64,000 nt of DNA, taken from NCBI RefSeq assembly GCF_034190915.1, contig NW_026947503.1:19004532-19068531 (forward strand), given 5' to 3'. Of this stretch, positions 46,070 to 59,525 are shown in pieces. The notes beneath the pieces are model-generated. The model had not been told where the DNA came from, made no database searches, and saw only the letters and a list, made by a program, of their open reading frames with translations. The first letter of the stretch is position 1. Every line of letters begins with the position of its first letter. This DNA is from Cavia porcellus (Eukaryota > Chordata > Mammalia > Rodentia > Caviidae). The position numbers and the translations under genes were made by a program.

Positions 46070-49000
46070 ACAGGGCAAATACTTGTAAGAGAAAAACAAC
46101 ATAAATACAAATTTTACAGAAGAACTCCCTGTAAATTTTACTGAAGAAAAAAATAAAGCATATAACATCTTCATAAAGTTAACTCTACAGATCAAATGTT
46201 AATGTATTTATAAAAATGTCTGATAAAAAATTGTATGACTCATTTTTCTAAAATTACACCTAATTTTACTGAAATGTAACCTTTGATTCTTCCTGTATTT
46301 TGATAGATAAAATACAGATACATTTGAGATTAATTACTTTTTTAATGAAGTATTTATATGATCCTAACTATGCAGAGTAAAAGATCGGGCCTTTCTCAGT
46401 TTACTAATATACAGGTAAATATTTTTTCATAAAAATGTCATGTCTATTGTTATTTAAAAATCCTAATACTTGTAGATTCAAAATGAACTCCTCCTATACA
46501 ATAAAGCACGCCATTTGGATTGATTGGCAAATATGGTCCAGAATGTTGTTTTTTTTTTCTTTTCCTTTTAGATTACTGAGAAATATTAAGTAACCTGTTT
46601 AAGTATAATAATTAATAAATTCATAAAATAGTCTTTATATTATTTTTCAAAAATCTTTATATAAATCTAAAATTTAAATATAGTACATGTTTTCTGTCTC
46701 GACTAATAGTTGTCCTAATCTGTTTGATTCTCCACCCAAATTTTATCAGGATACATAAAGTATGAGAAAGGTCAGGTATTTTTGTGTATTTTCTTAAATA
46801 TTACACTAGTTATAAGTGGCTGGGCTGTTGTAGTAAATGTGCACTTTCTTGTATATTGTATAGTAAACATCCCCACATCAGTGTGCTAACCTGGTATATT
46901 AGGTTGATAGAAATCTCAAGATCTGTAAGGTCAGGGTACTGTTAATATCTTTGCAGAGAAGAGTTAAACAAATATGACAATTGATAGTAATAATTAACCT
47001 TTCATTGAACCACTAATTAAGTAACAGACTGTATTGGTGGCTTTCAAAATTTGCCTACCTTGTTCAGCGATCCTTCTAATTCTTCCTGCCCTCTCCTGAC
47101 ATGGTTTAAAATTACTATTATTTCTTGTCAGAGCTAAAAGATTTAAATCATTACATAGAGCATTTCTCTATATGCCACTAGCCTATTTTAATTTGCAAGC
47201 AAACTTTTTGTGTACTTCAGCTACTAAGAAAATAAAGTAAAACACACAAAAAAAGAAATTGATTCAATTCTCAATTATCTCTATTTACAATGATCTGGTT
47301 AATTTCCAAAATGAATTGGAAATGTAAAAGAATATATGTTCTTTGTGAGGTTTTCTAAAATTTTAGAGGTGAAATATATATTTATGTAATATATTTTCAT
47401 GTAATATATTTTCCTACTTTGAGTTAAAGTAAGTATGTGATAAGAAGGTATGAAGAATTTTGGAGGAAATTTTTGTTTTTAAGTGCTTTGTGCTGTTAAT
47501 CCTATTTTTCTGTTGATCTAGTTCCATCATTTTTATGAAAAATAAATGACCTTCAAAGTAGATATGAACATAAAATAATACTAACTCAGTTACATAGATT
47601 TTCACTTTATAACTACTCCTTTAATGAATTTGAAATAACTTTACTCTCTTTAGTAGTGAATAAAATTGCCAAAAGGTGTTAAATGAAGAAAAATGGAAAA
47701 CAAATTGCAATTTCACAATGAATAACTAGTATCAGCTCACTGAAAAACAAAAATCTTTCTACGTATGAGAAGGGAATGGTGAAAGAGAGTAACATGGATA
47801 TATGGCAAGAGATAAAGAGTTTAAGATGAATGCATAGTCTAATTGGGACCGGACTATAAATTCTTAACTAGGATACCTTAGGCAGTATGTAAAAAGCCTC
47901 AGTGATTCCTTGCTCCTGAAACATAATATGAAATTTTGGCTGATGATTCAATATCAGAGTTATCACGTTTCTAAGATTACAAACACTGTCACTTTCTTCT
48001 CACTCTGTTTCTGTTTCTCTCTTTCAGACCATCTACCATGTACTGAAACGACAATGTCCCTATTCATCAAATGAGGCAAACAAAAAAGAAAGAATCAACA
48101 ATAACAACAAAATCCCTCTGCCATCAGCCAGTGAAGTGAAACAAAGTGGCTCCATCAAAACATAAGATTACTGGATGTTGGCCAAAATGCAGGTCACAGG
48201 TAGTGACTCTAAGCCCCATTCCTGACCCTGAAAGGGTATGTAAGTAATAAGTGCACGTTGCTTTAAGTCTGTGAGTGCTTTTTTGTTACACTGAAATAGA
48301 TAATTCATAAAAATTCAAATTTTATACTAAAAAGATTTAGAAGTTACTAAAAATTAGCAAATGATTAACAATGTCAGATTTATAAGAATTTTAATGTCAG
48401 TGGAAAACCTGCTGTGAAAAAGAACCCAGGAGGATGCACAGAGGCACTCACTGGTGGACAGTCATAGTTTTGAAGGTGAAAAATGCGTGCCAACCAGAGA
48501 AACAAGGGTGTAAAGACTGAAAAACAAAATAATCAAGAGATATTTAGAAGCTAAAATAATCAAGATTGGATAATGAAGACAGATGAAGAGATCAACCACT
48601 GATGTCCAATGGAAACCAGCATCCTGCCTTACAGGAAGCTCAGAGGATCGAATTTACTGCTTTATTCTGTTTGTTTCTTATTGACCTGAGTCTTCTGACA
48701 CTGATTTATATCACTCAAATGAGGCTGTATTGTTCATATACTTTCTTTCTTTTCCCTGAATTATCAGGCAGCCCAATACATGGCTTCTATTACCACTGGT
48801 CTCCCCTACACACCAGCAATATTTCCATCTCCTCCTGGCCCCCGCATGTACCTCTGCATGCATAATGACTCCAGGTACATAAAATTAGTTTGTAGATACA
48901 TCAAAGTCTTCTATTTTATTTCCTGTAATTTTGACTTCTCACTTAGAGGATTATTTAACTGTTGATAAATTTAGGCTGCATATACCACCTAAAAATGAGA

Positions 49001-49957
49001 ACTGGGATGGAGGAAGAGAGAAAGCCTTAACATAATCCAGCATAAAATTTACATTGTACTATGCAAAGTCTACATATTTGTTTTCAAACATGTTGTTTAA
49101 ATTATCACTTCTCTACAAGCTTATTAAGATTTAAAGGTCTTTCTTAATTGTCCTTTCCGTATAAAATCTGTATCACAGATAAATTGTGTGTAATATGCTT
49201 TGGAGAACCACATATTGTTGTAATGTCTAAGTTGATTTTCTCACTCCCACAACAATCAATTTTCACCCTATTGGGGACAATATCATGCCTTTTAAGAATA
49301 AATAACACTCAAAGTTATAACTCACACTTAATTAAAAAAGGAAATTTAAGGGTCTTTCAGTAAATTTCACACTTTTTGCTACAGAAAAAAATTTTTTTTC
49401 ATTATATTACTTGTGTATTTAACAAATCATTTTGACATATATGAATAATATATTGAATAAATATATGCAACATTGATGAGTAATATATATACGAATGAAT
49501 AAATTTTATAAACAAATTTATTTATGAAATTGGAAGTATCAGATTTTGCTTCTACCATAAGAACTTGCCACTGTGGTCAAGGAATTGGTCACCATTTAAG
49601 GAGTGGTTTAGGGCTGCGCCATAAAAGTTTTAGTGCCACAGAAGTTTTACTGAAAAAAGGAAAGGATGTAATATTTTACGTGCTGTTACAATCTTATCTA
49701 CCTATGTATCTATGAAAATTCAGTGAGGATAAATTTCACCAAGATGATATAATAAAACCATAGGCCTAAGAAGTTAACAAAAACAACTGATACTGTGATG
49801 GATTTACTATTAACATTTAGCAATGCACTCAAAACTCAATTACTTGATAATATTAATGGGTACTACAGCAGCATAGTTACTAGCTGGTGGAGCGTAGTAT
49901 GGTCTCCTCTAAGCCATGCTCTTTATCTTGCAAAGTCACTTTGTTGAGAAGTGGCAT
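46070..49957. other. AT-rich DNA, nothing recognised
   Basis: Nearly 3.9 kb without a supported gene or repeat. The segment 48010-48300 has a vague MLT1-like ending (gagtgcttttttgttacac) but too little else to call. Confidence 0.45.
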
Positions 49958-50305
49958 TATTATCAGCTTTCTGCCTCTGTGACAAAACACATGAGATAAA
50001 TAACATATATGTAGAAAAGGTTTATTTTGGCTTACAGCTAGTGGTGTCAGTGCATGTTTGCTTGGCCATGGAATTTGGGGTCTCTGCAGAAGAAACATCA
50101 TAGTAAAAGCTCACACAGTGTTAGAACAAGCTTAAAGAAGGGATATATAGGAAGCCGGTGCCCTAGCTTACTCCCAGTGATTTAATTCATATCATGAGGA
50201 CCTTCTTCCTAAGGTTTTAACACCTCCTAAACAGAACCACAGACTGAAGACTAACTCTTATACATATGGGCTTTTGTAACATTTTTCAGATCCAAACCAT
50301 TATAA
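49958..50305 (-). mobile_element. ERVL-MaLR-type solo LTR
   Basis: Minus strand begins TTATAATGGTTTGGATCTGA and continues with 'acaaaagcccatatg', the MaLR head. Toward the other end the plus strand reads TATCAGCTTTCTGCCTCTGT then GACAAAACAC and 'ggtttattttggcttacagc', which is the complement of the AATAAACC polyadenylation region and end. About 348 bp; similar in plan to 28607-28950 but a different subfamily. Confidence 0.8.
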
Positions 50306-51281
50306 GTGGGTTCACCAAAGACGTTGCACCAAAAATCTTTCTACCTGTGTCACATCTTGAAGTGTGGGACCTACATCAACATATCAGATCTTCTGGTAGA
50401 CAACAGACAATTTTAATAGTAGTTTGAGAGTTGCAATTAGAAACTAAAAATGAAAAATTTAAAACTCTACCCACATGCTTAAAGATATTTGAACTATATT
50501 CCTGAGAAGATCATGTATTATCACCATGTCAAATTTGTAAGCTATATATTAGCAGTTTTCTATCTACTCATTCATTCATTCAATGAAAAAATGCTTATTG
50601 AGTGACCTATGATTATGAAGAATATGTTGGGGTCCAACTTTAGGAAAATAGCCATAAAATCATTGGGTTCAATGAGCTAAGGGAAGTAGATAGAAAACAT
50701 CATGTAGTAACTCTGACACGGAGGAGTATCTCCAGTATCCAGGAGTAATGTCCCTGCATGGATTTCAGGCAAATCGAACCAAGGATGCAGAGTAAAACTC
50801 CCCGATGACTTGAAGCAAAGTCACTCTGGAGAATGTCCTGCATATCTTCCTTCCTTCTGGCAGCTGAGATCTTCCATTTACCAATCATTAAGGTGAGGAA
50901 ATTTGAAACCAAATCCCATATATTTATATTGCTTAGTAAGCCATTGCTATTATGACTCAAATAAATTGATCAAATTAGTTATTCAACCACATTACAGAAC
51001 TCAAAGGGAAAGAAGTAGTGGGAACAAGGTAAATTCCCTTTGAAATAAGGAAAGAAATTGGTATAGGATGGTTGCCCAGAGTACAAGACTGATATAGTCA
51101 TCAAAAACTGGCAACGCAGTGCAGTATGATGGTACAGAAGACTAAAGGAGAGTTAGGACACCAAATTTACCCTTCCTTTTAAATTAATCTTAACTTCAAC
51201 TGTTCTGATTTTCTATTCTATATATTAGGATGAAAACAACTTCATACCTTTTATATGATTCCTCTTTTGCGGAAAGTTCTT

Positions 51282-51282
<1 letters not shown>
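50306..51282. other. Mostly unannotated; possible L2/MIR-like scrap
   Basis: TCATTCATTCATTCAATGAA with 'tgcttattgagtgaccta' at 50568-50615 resembles the common L2/MIR3 end phrase. Nothing else is recognised. Confidence 0.35.

Positions 51283-51322
<40 letters not shown>
51283..51322. repeat. Poly(T), 40 bp
   Basis: 40 uninterrupted T's. No SINE or L1 body is recognisable on either side. Confidence 0.97.
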
Positions 51323-51325
<3 letters not shown>

Positions 51326-52114
51326 ACATATTTGCAGTTTTCTTGTTCATCAATCCAAAATGAGGAACACTTAGTTATGTTTTAGGTTTTAAGTCATAAC
51401 TTGCCTCTTATTTATAAAGTCTCTCACCCTCCCAGGTAAATGTGAAAACATCTTCTATTATTCCCGCCCCCCCCCCATGACATGGGGAGAACACCCTTTA
51501 CAGCGCTACATATTCACATCCCTGTTCATTAATCCATTCCATTAATATTTGTTGATTATTGTTTATAATAAACCTCTTCATGATAGGCAGGAAACTAAGA
51601 CAGTGAAAAAGAAAACTTTAATTCCCATTGTCAAGGAACCTAGCTTTGAAGTAAGACATAGAGTTTTCCTTGTAGTTCCCCTAAGAATTTGCAAGGTCTT
51701 TACAAGGAAAAGACACAGATTGCTTAATTTAGTATTATAGAATTTAGCATAACTACAAGTGCTTGTTGTAAACAATAAATAAAAATATTTTAGTAATATG
51801 CATGACACAGATAGACATTGATAAAAGAAGATCACATTCATACATACCAGGTTTAGAATTTAAACATACCTTTGGGCATTGTGTACGAAATAGTTTTGAG
51901 ACTTCTGAAAATGTTATTTCTTCTGGAATGAATTTCTTACTACTCAGGCATATAGATCAGGAGTATAGCTTACTTACTGCTTTAAGATCTTCTTCATTCA
52001 TTGCTCCATCTGCATGCCCTTCCATCATGGATCACCAGTGAATGGTGGTGGCTCTCCACCTCTTCCCTCTGCTCCCTTTCTCCATTCCTCTCCTCCACTG
52101 CTTCTTATTTCCTT
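51323..52114. other. Unannotated DNA
   Basis: Possible L2-like phrase at 51535-51570 (ccattccattaatatttgttgatt); otherwise nothing recognised. Confidence 0.35.
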
Positions 52115-52310
52115 TCTTCTTCTTCTTCTTCTTCTTCTTCTTCTTCTTCTTCTTCTTCTTCTTCTTCTTCTTCTCCTCCTCCTCCTCCTCCTCCTCTCCC
52201 CCTCCTCTCCTCCTCCTCCTCCTCCTTCTCTTCCTCCTCCTCCTCCTTCTTCTTTTCTTCTTCTTCCTCTTGTTCCTCTTCTTCTTCCTCTCTCTCTCTT
52301 TTCTTCTTGT
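52115..52310. repeat. Polypyrimidine tract: (TTC)~20, (CCT)~8, then mixed
   Basis: 59 bp of near-perfect TTC (52115-52173), then CCT units to about 52197, then mixed TTC/CCT/CT to 52310. Almost 200 bp of pyrimidine on the plus strand (GAA/GGA on the minus). It creates three overlapping low-complexity frames that are not genes. Long GAA/TTC tracts can form triplex (H-DNA) and are unstable. Confidence 0.97.
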
Positions 52311-54461
52311 TTTATTTCTTCTCCCTATATATTCTATTTCCCATATTTTATCCTCCTCCCATGTAAGACTGATGAATACTGTGGCTTTGAACTTACTTTT
52401 TGCCTCTTACACTTTGAGAAATTAGTGTTATATATCTAGGAGAAAACTGTGTGTTTTGACCTTTAAGTTCAAGTTTGCCTATCATCTCCCAGCTCCAAAT
52501 TTTCCTCCTCAGGCTTGTGATAATGTTGACCCTGTTGGTATATTTTGTCTAATAAATACTAATCTAAACTGGTGGTAGTAAGCCTAACTGCTAGCAGGGG
52601 AATCAGAGACAAAACAAACAAGGACTTTAAATTCTATATTCTTGACCTTCAAATTTGAAAATCAAATAAATACATTCAGAGATTATTATAATTAGAGAAA
52701 AACAGAAAAAAAATGGAATTGTCATCTCAGTATCTACAAATTTTCTTGTGTCTTAATTTTTCCTTCTTTTGGAAGAGCAAATACTCTAACTCTTTCCAAA
52801 CAAAGTGCTTTTGAATACAAAAATATTGATAGAAATTACTTAATATGGATCATCTTTGAAAATAATAGTAACAAACAATAAATGAATAAAAAGGCATGGT
52901 ATTTGATTTTTGTCCCTTTTCCTTATTTTCCCTGGAGCATGGAGGTGAATAGCAGAGCTCTTATTTCCATGAATTGATAGGTATAGTGGTAGTGGTCCAC
53001 CAAACCTGCTTGGCAGACAGGTAGACAGAGCCTGAACCACTGAAGCTGTGAGAGAACAGCTGTATCAGTCGTAAATTTTTCATTTTCACCTTCCTGCAGG
53101 GAAAAAGTAAACAAGAATTCCTTTCACACATTTTCCCTATGATTTATGCAAATTCATTATAAGATAACAGAAGAATAACACAGATTTGTTTTTCTAAAAT
53201 GAAAACATAACTGCCTTGATATTCTATGACATTGGTATTTCTATACCACTAATTCATATAACAAATCATAGGTATTCTTTCCCACAAATGATCTTTTAAA
53301 CATGTATGTTAAGTTTTTAAAATCATTGCAATAAATACTTGGCAAATATATTTCAAATATTAAACCATTGTACTTTTATTTAAAGAGAGAATCTATGTAT
53401 ATTTTTGTAAAATACAGAATAAACAAACAAAACAGTAATGTTTGAAAATTGTTAAAATATTTTATCCAAAATCCTTTAGTGGCAAGGCACCCTGTTTCTT
53501 AGAGATGTTGATGCCCAATATTTAAAAACTGTCATATCTAACTATCTGAACTTGATGTAGTTGTAAAGTAGCAACCTAATTTACTTTATGAAAACAAACA
53601 CTCAATCATACAGAGGACTGAAGGCAGAACAGTGGGGGGAAGTTTCCTTTAGGCAATATATACTATTATGAAATATGTAGAGGCAATCAGGCTTTTAAGA
53701 TTGGAATCAGAGGCTCATTAAAATATTCATTATGGATGTGGGACATTATTGGGGTCCACAAGAGCACCAGACTGTGTGACAGAAAAGATTCTGAGTCCAA
53801 AAATTTGCTGCACTGGGAACATGAATTGGTAGGTGAAAAAAAATCTCAGCTGCCAAAATCTATTTTTGTATAGCATTATGCTGCATACCAGAAAACCACT
53901 GCCATATCTACCCTTCACTCAAAACTTTTTAACTTAATCTTACTCCATGAAAAACGTACACTGATACTGCAGAGTATATTAAAATTATCTGTCATCTTTC
54001 TATGTATAATTTGAATATATTTGCTATGATACGCTTAATCCACAAACTATTTGTTGTATATGTATCTATGGGATAAGATAAAAGTTCCATTAGTTTCTCT
54101 GTGACATTAGAAATTTTTTTTTAACTTTTAGTGTATTTTTTCCATTTAGCATGCTGTAAAAAAGAAATGAAATCTACTGCATTATCGTACAGCCCTGAGT
54201 ATAAGTTGAGAATGATTTTCTTCTAGTAGAATTTTTAAAACTCACTGTGATGGATCTTGATCACTGCCTAATACCCAAAGGAAAAACTTTGATTGACTCT
54301 ATTGATGAAGTTCAATAGAAATATATTAAAAACTCTTTGTAGATACTTATATTGTAAGTTGTAAATCAGGGATAGTTTTTTTTTATTCAATAGAAAATTA
54401 ATTTTACTAACAGCACAGCACTAATTAGCAGTCAGATTTCAACCAGATGAACAGAAACCAG

Positions 54462-54465
<4 letters not shown>
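52311..54465. other. AT-rich DNA, nothing recognised
   Basis: No repeat or gene recognised. Short minus-strand frames at 52840-53114 and 53730-53918 lack family features. Confidence 0.4.

Positions 54466-54522
<57 letters not shown>
54466..54522. repeat. (GA)n microsatellite
   Basis: About 27 GA units with one AAAG interruption. Confidence 0.96.
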
Positions 54523-56631
54523 GCTCTTACTAATGTGGAGACGGGACACAAGCCCAAAACCTAATGTCCTATAGTATTAGAAGTCTATAGGAAAAGAAGT
54601 CCATGATCACAATTGAGCTCCCACAACATAAGCCCATGTGTTTCCCAGAGGCCAGACTAGATTTCTCTACCTCTTCTTCTCCTCAAAGAAAGCCCAAGCG
54701 CTCTGTCAAGGCCTCCCACTATGTGACTGTTATTCCAGATGCACTCATTGACTTAACATTAATTCTTTAGAGACTTGAGCTTCATCTACAAAATTCACTT
54801 GCACCATCCCATAGGTTCATGTTTGTTTAAAACTTGAAGGATTGTAAATCAGATTTGTGACTTAACCTACCAAACACAACCATGAACAGGAGGACAATTG
54901 TCTGCAGTTTTCAGGATGAATATGAAATTGATAACCATAACAAATTATCTTAATCTTTTTTAGTATTATCAGCCTTCATTCTTAAACTGAAAGATCTTTA
55001 TGAAAAACAAACAAACAAACAAACAAACTAAATTGTTGATGATCTGAAGATTTGCATTTGGGAAACATGTTACATAAATTTAGGATACCTGAGACTCAAG
55101 GCTGTTTTAAATTTTGTTATATTGTCACAGTACTAGGAACCATCCTGGGACTATCATGGCTTTATCAGAAAGTTTTACTTTCTTGGTATTCTATTCCTTT
55201 GATAGAAAAATCAAAAAGTAATTTTCTCTTCCCAGACAGATTTTTTTCCACATTTGTTAGAAATTCTTCTTGCTCACTGTATATGGCAAGGGATGGTTTA
55301 GGACAGACAGGTATGATCAGTAGCATATGCAATGCATATTTGATGGAGAAAAGCCATCAAATGCAACACACAGCACTTGAGAGGGAACACTATGAACCTC
55401 ACCTCCAGCTTCTCTAAATTTCCATTAAAACACGTCAAACTAGGTCTAGAGAATTTCAGTTTTACTCTTTCTTTTTCCCATATTCATAAGAAGTATACAA
55501 GAGCAAGTAGAAGCAGATGGTGATTTTTTCTTTTTTTATAAAGAAGGGCCTAAAGAAATAAAATTTCAGTCTATGATGCTAATTTTTCAGGTATATGAGC
55601 CTTAGTTGACAGTGTTCATTGTTATTATGATCCACCCAAATCTCTGCTTTTTCCATTACTGAGAGCAATGAACAATCAGTGTTAAGCATTACCTTAATTT
55701 TGGTTTGATAACGTGTATCACAAAAAGAGCTTCCAGGTAATAGAAATGCTAATTCTTAAAAAAGACATTTAGACTACACTTTTTGCCTCTTTAATTCAAC
55801 ATGTTTTGAATGCTGTGTTAATTTTTGCTATTGGTCAAAATGTTATCAATACACATTTCTTAGATGAAGTATAAGCTTGAAAAGCAAACAATATTTTCCA
55901 AAGTAAATTGTGTGACTTAATGTGGACATAACTATTTTCCATAATGAGAAAAAATGATGACTGACACCATTTCCCTAGTAAACCTTATTAAATTTTGCTG
56001 CACTTGCTCTGGAGTTACTTAACTGACTCTCCAAATCTGTTTCTGTTTCCCCCCATTATTACCTGTGTATCTGTCTCTTGGACTTTCATTCAGATTGACA
56101 AACAGGCCATGAGTGATTACGTTTGGTTTCCACTCAACTTAGAAGATCTATTAGAAAGTAAATCTTCAGTAAGAAAGAAGACAATAAATCAGTAATAATG
56201 AAAGTGGCCACAGAGAAAGTCCTGGACAGTACTTGTCTGTGGAAACACATTTAGGCAGAGTCCTGTCCATAGGCCTGTAGAGCTTCTGGTTTAAAATTCC
56301 CTGCTCTAATTTGTACCTCTCATGACAGAAGACTTGTTATAAGAATTTAAAATCCTGATTATTTCCTTTTACATGCAAACTTAGAAATCATTTCCTAACA
56401 ATTAAAGCTTTTTAGACAAGCCAAGTTTTAATAAAGATAACTTAAAAGTAGAAGAGGGTCTACTAAGGAATGGAAAAGGATTCTAGGGAATGGATGGGGC
56501 TGAAGACAGAATGGGATACAGGAATATAATGTAGACATAATCAGTACTCAATATAAGCATGTATGGATATTTCACAGTGAAACTCATTTTTTGCCTTCAT
56601 ATATGTTAATAACTATAATTTTTAAAAATAT
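54523..56631. other. Unannotated DNA
   Basis: An (AAAC)n run of about six units is at 55004-55028. The 121-codon frame at 55052-55417 is not recognised and lacks supporting signals. Confidence 0.4.
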
Positions 56632-56762
56632 ATTTTGGTGGTATTCTTTTGCAACAGGGTCTCAGACATTAATCAAGGCTTATCTCCAACTTGCAGTCCC
56701 CCTATATCAATCAGTCTCCTGAATGCTGGAATTATAGAAATGTATGAGCTCAACATACTCAA
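56632..56762 (-). mobile_element. B1-like (7SL-derived) SINE, diverged
   Basis: The plus strand shows the complement of B1: 'caacagggtctcagacatta', 'ccaacttgcagtccccctat', 'tcctgaatgctggaattata' and 'tgagctcaacatactc'. The order matches reverse-complemented B1 with many substitutions. Confidence 0.75.
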
Positions 56763-58084
56763 TTATTATGATTTTTCTTAAAAACGTGAATGCTTATAAA
56801 TGAGTTTTAAAAATCACTGTTATATTTTTCAAAATTACGTATATGCTTTAACTTGTTTAATGACTATGGAATATCATTCTTAATTATTTCATAAATTAAA
56901 AAAGACATTCAAAATGATACAATGTCTATATTGTTTATTAAAATCATTTATAGTACCATGATTTCATAATTATTTTGTCTTAGACTTGAAGAGATCATAG
57001 CAAAATGGAGAAGGAAAGAGATAATAAGAAAAACATATAAAAGCATATAGAATGATTAAAACTAATATCATTGTTAAATGTGTGTAGAAAAATCTTAAGA
57101 CTTTTCTGAAATCTGAATAGTCTCATTAGAAGAGTAATAAAACTAAAGTATTATGGCTCAAAAAACTAGAAAAAAGAAAGTAGGACATGTCGATACCTTT
57201 TTCCACTATGAACACTTGCTTGTTGTAGAAATGCACAATTAAACTGAGAAGCTAAGCAGTTTATCTGAAAAATACATGGGATAAGAATATGTGAGAAAGA
57301 AGAGAGGTCTCTCAAGGGAGAATGTTTTAACTACTTCATGTTTTCAGTTAAGACTCCAAGGTTATATTCATGTTAAAATGAAATTTGATCTAGAAGAGAA
57401 TAGGTTCTCGAAGAGAAGAAATCTCAGATTATAATCATCTCACTCTGTAAAATAGAATTAAGGTGAATTTCTAGTCTACTATTTCCTCTCGTCACTTTGT
57501 AAATGGAAATGAAATCTCCACCTGGAGGTGACAGGCCACAAATTATTTAAAAACCTTTGTACATGTAATGTTCAGTATGCACACAAATTAATCCAGTCAT
57601 GTGAAAAAACAGACTGCAGAGAAGTGAGAAAGAGAAGCAGAAACAGAGGCAGAGACAGAGATTGTGTGGGAATAGAGAAAAAAAAAAAAAAAAGACTAGA
57701 ACACTGAGACACTGGATCTGAAACCTAGATCACTGTGCAATATATTAACAGAAGATAGAATACAACAACAACAAAAAAAGTAGATAAATGGGAAGTTACA
57801 TAAAGGAAACAACCTACCTTGTTTTTCAGAGAGATGAAGAAATGCATAACACAGGACAGGTTAAGCAGTGCTGGCATTTGTGTGACAATCTGAAGTAAAT
57901 GAGCGGATCAGGTCTTTCAGTACACAAAAGAGTATTTCAAGAAAAAGAAACAAATTCAAACATTCTCAGATTTTGTTGTTGTTGCTGCTGCTGTTGTACT
58001 TGTTGGTAAGACAGTCATGAGGCTAATGTAGTTATAGTAGACAGATCAGTGGGTCAAGAAAGGGAATCGACCTAACACGAGGCC
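56763..58084. other. AT-rich DNA, nothing recognised
   Basis: No supported feature apart from a short A run near 57678. Confidence 0.4.
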
Positions 58085-58640
58085 ATTATAAGTACTTTGG
58101 CCTTCATTGCTGTGAGAAGGTCTGTTGAAGTCACTGGAGGATTTCAACAGAGAAAGGTCAGACTGGAATATTAACGGGTTCAGTCACAATGATGAAATGA
58201 GAATCAATGAGAGGAAGTGAGATCAGGATGGCAAAGAAAATCAGGTAAGAGACTTGGGAGAAGCCAGTGGATATATGACAGTGGACTCTACCAAAGTGGG
58301 AACAGTGTTTATAGTTTAGAGTTATTCAGAGTTTGGAGGCAGAATCAACTGGATTTGATGGTGAAATAGATCTGAGAAAAGTAGAAATGAAGGATTCAAC
58401 TTGAACATCTGAGCTTCTGAAATGATTTAATGGCCCGTAACAGAGAATGGAGATTTCAAGAATGCAGGGAGAATGAATGCATATATCAAATGCTTGCTTT
58501 GCACCCTGATGGAGATCCCCAGGGAGCTGTTGGTATGAAATTGGAATCAGAAAATTTGGAATCATTGTGTTGCTGGGTGGGCTCAGAGTCAGATGATTTT
58601 AGATACTTTTTGTGCTCCCTTAAGAACTAACAGAGACAAA
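58085..58640 (+). mobile_element. Ancient eutherian repeat, second copy
   Basis: The phrases 'agtactttggccttcattgc', 'ggatttcaacagagaaaggt', 'ggaggcagaatcaactggat', 'ttgatggtgaaatagatctg', 'tggagatccccagggagctg' and 'ttggaatcagaaaattt' follow, in order, the same old repeat as 44790-45540 but from its middle and later part. High divergence; family name not assigned. Confidence 0.5.
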
Positions 58641-59129
58641 TGATAAAACGGTTAAATCCAAACATTTGCTTAAAGTAAAGGAAGAATAATAAACAGTTAA
58701 GAAAAGATATATTCTACAGGTAGAAAAGACCACAGCAGAAACCAGAGGGCAGCAGCGTGTCAAGATCGCAGGCAGTGGCAGCGAATGGCTGCTATCTTTT
58801 ACATCTTCCCAGATCCAGTCTGATGGAAGTTGTTCTGCCCATGTTTCCTGTCCTTAACTGACAGTTCTCATCACTCAGTGTCAGGTCACATTGGTAAATC
58901 CATCCCCTGTCTACTGTCAGGATCTTCATAGTTCACAGGTTCCATCTTGACTTGCAGCTACCCCACCATGATGCTAATGTCCTATATTGATGTCATATGT
59001 ACTACCAAGTGGCCCCTAGCCAAGATGAGATTGTCCAAATGTGTGCATATTGAAATAGATGGTGCAAATATGGAACTGCAGGGTGTTCAAGGTGATGGAG
59101 TCAAGAGAATGAGGAGATACCTAAAAGTT

Positions 59130-59525
59130 AGGAGCATCCTATATATTCATATAGATAAGAATGTGTGGTACTGGTAAACAATGGGGCTCTTCACTGCTAT
59201 AAAGGATAAGGTTCATTCATGTGTATGAAACTGGATACACCTTGAGGCCATATTGCTGTATGTAATAAATCTGAAACAGAAGATTAAATGTCATATGAAA
59301 AGCTACAAATATGATTAGAGAGCAAAATTAAAAGACATGATAATAAACAGGGAGAGGTTTTGTCAAATCAAAGGGGACAAAGAGTTGGAAAAAGGTAGGA
59401 CAAGGGAACTGGATTAAAAAAGGAATTAATATATGTTATGTGAAGCCTAAGTACTGAGTCCTCACAAAGCAGATGATCAGTGTGCACTGTAAGTATATAC
59501 TCAAAAAAAAAAAAAAAATAAATAA
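59130..59525 (+). mobile_element. L1: 5'-truncated L1 3' end
   Basis: Begins in the last codons of ORF2 (near 59160: a broken form of the YNG.LLSYK end, 'aacaatggggctcttcactg' then 'ctataaaggat'). It continues with L1 3'UTR-like sequence and ends in an A-run at 59503-59518. Short, dead-on-arrival insertion typical of L1. Confidence 0.7.

Noticed and set aside
48010..48300. Possible MLT1-like LTR end
   Set aside because: Only the final phrase resembles MLT1; the head and middle are not recognisable.
52001..52439. Three overlapping long frames (121-141 codons) of poly-Ser, poly-Leu and poly-Phe
   Set aside because: They are the three readings of a TTC/CCT repeat, which has no stop codons in these frames.
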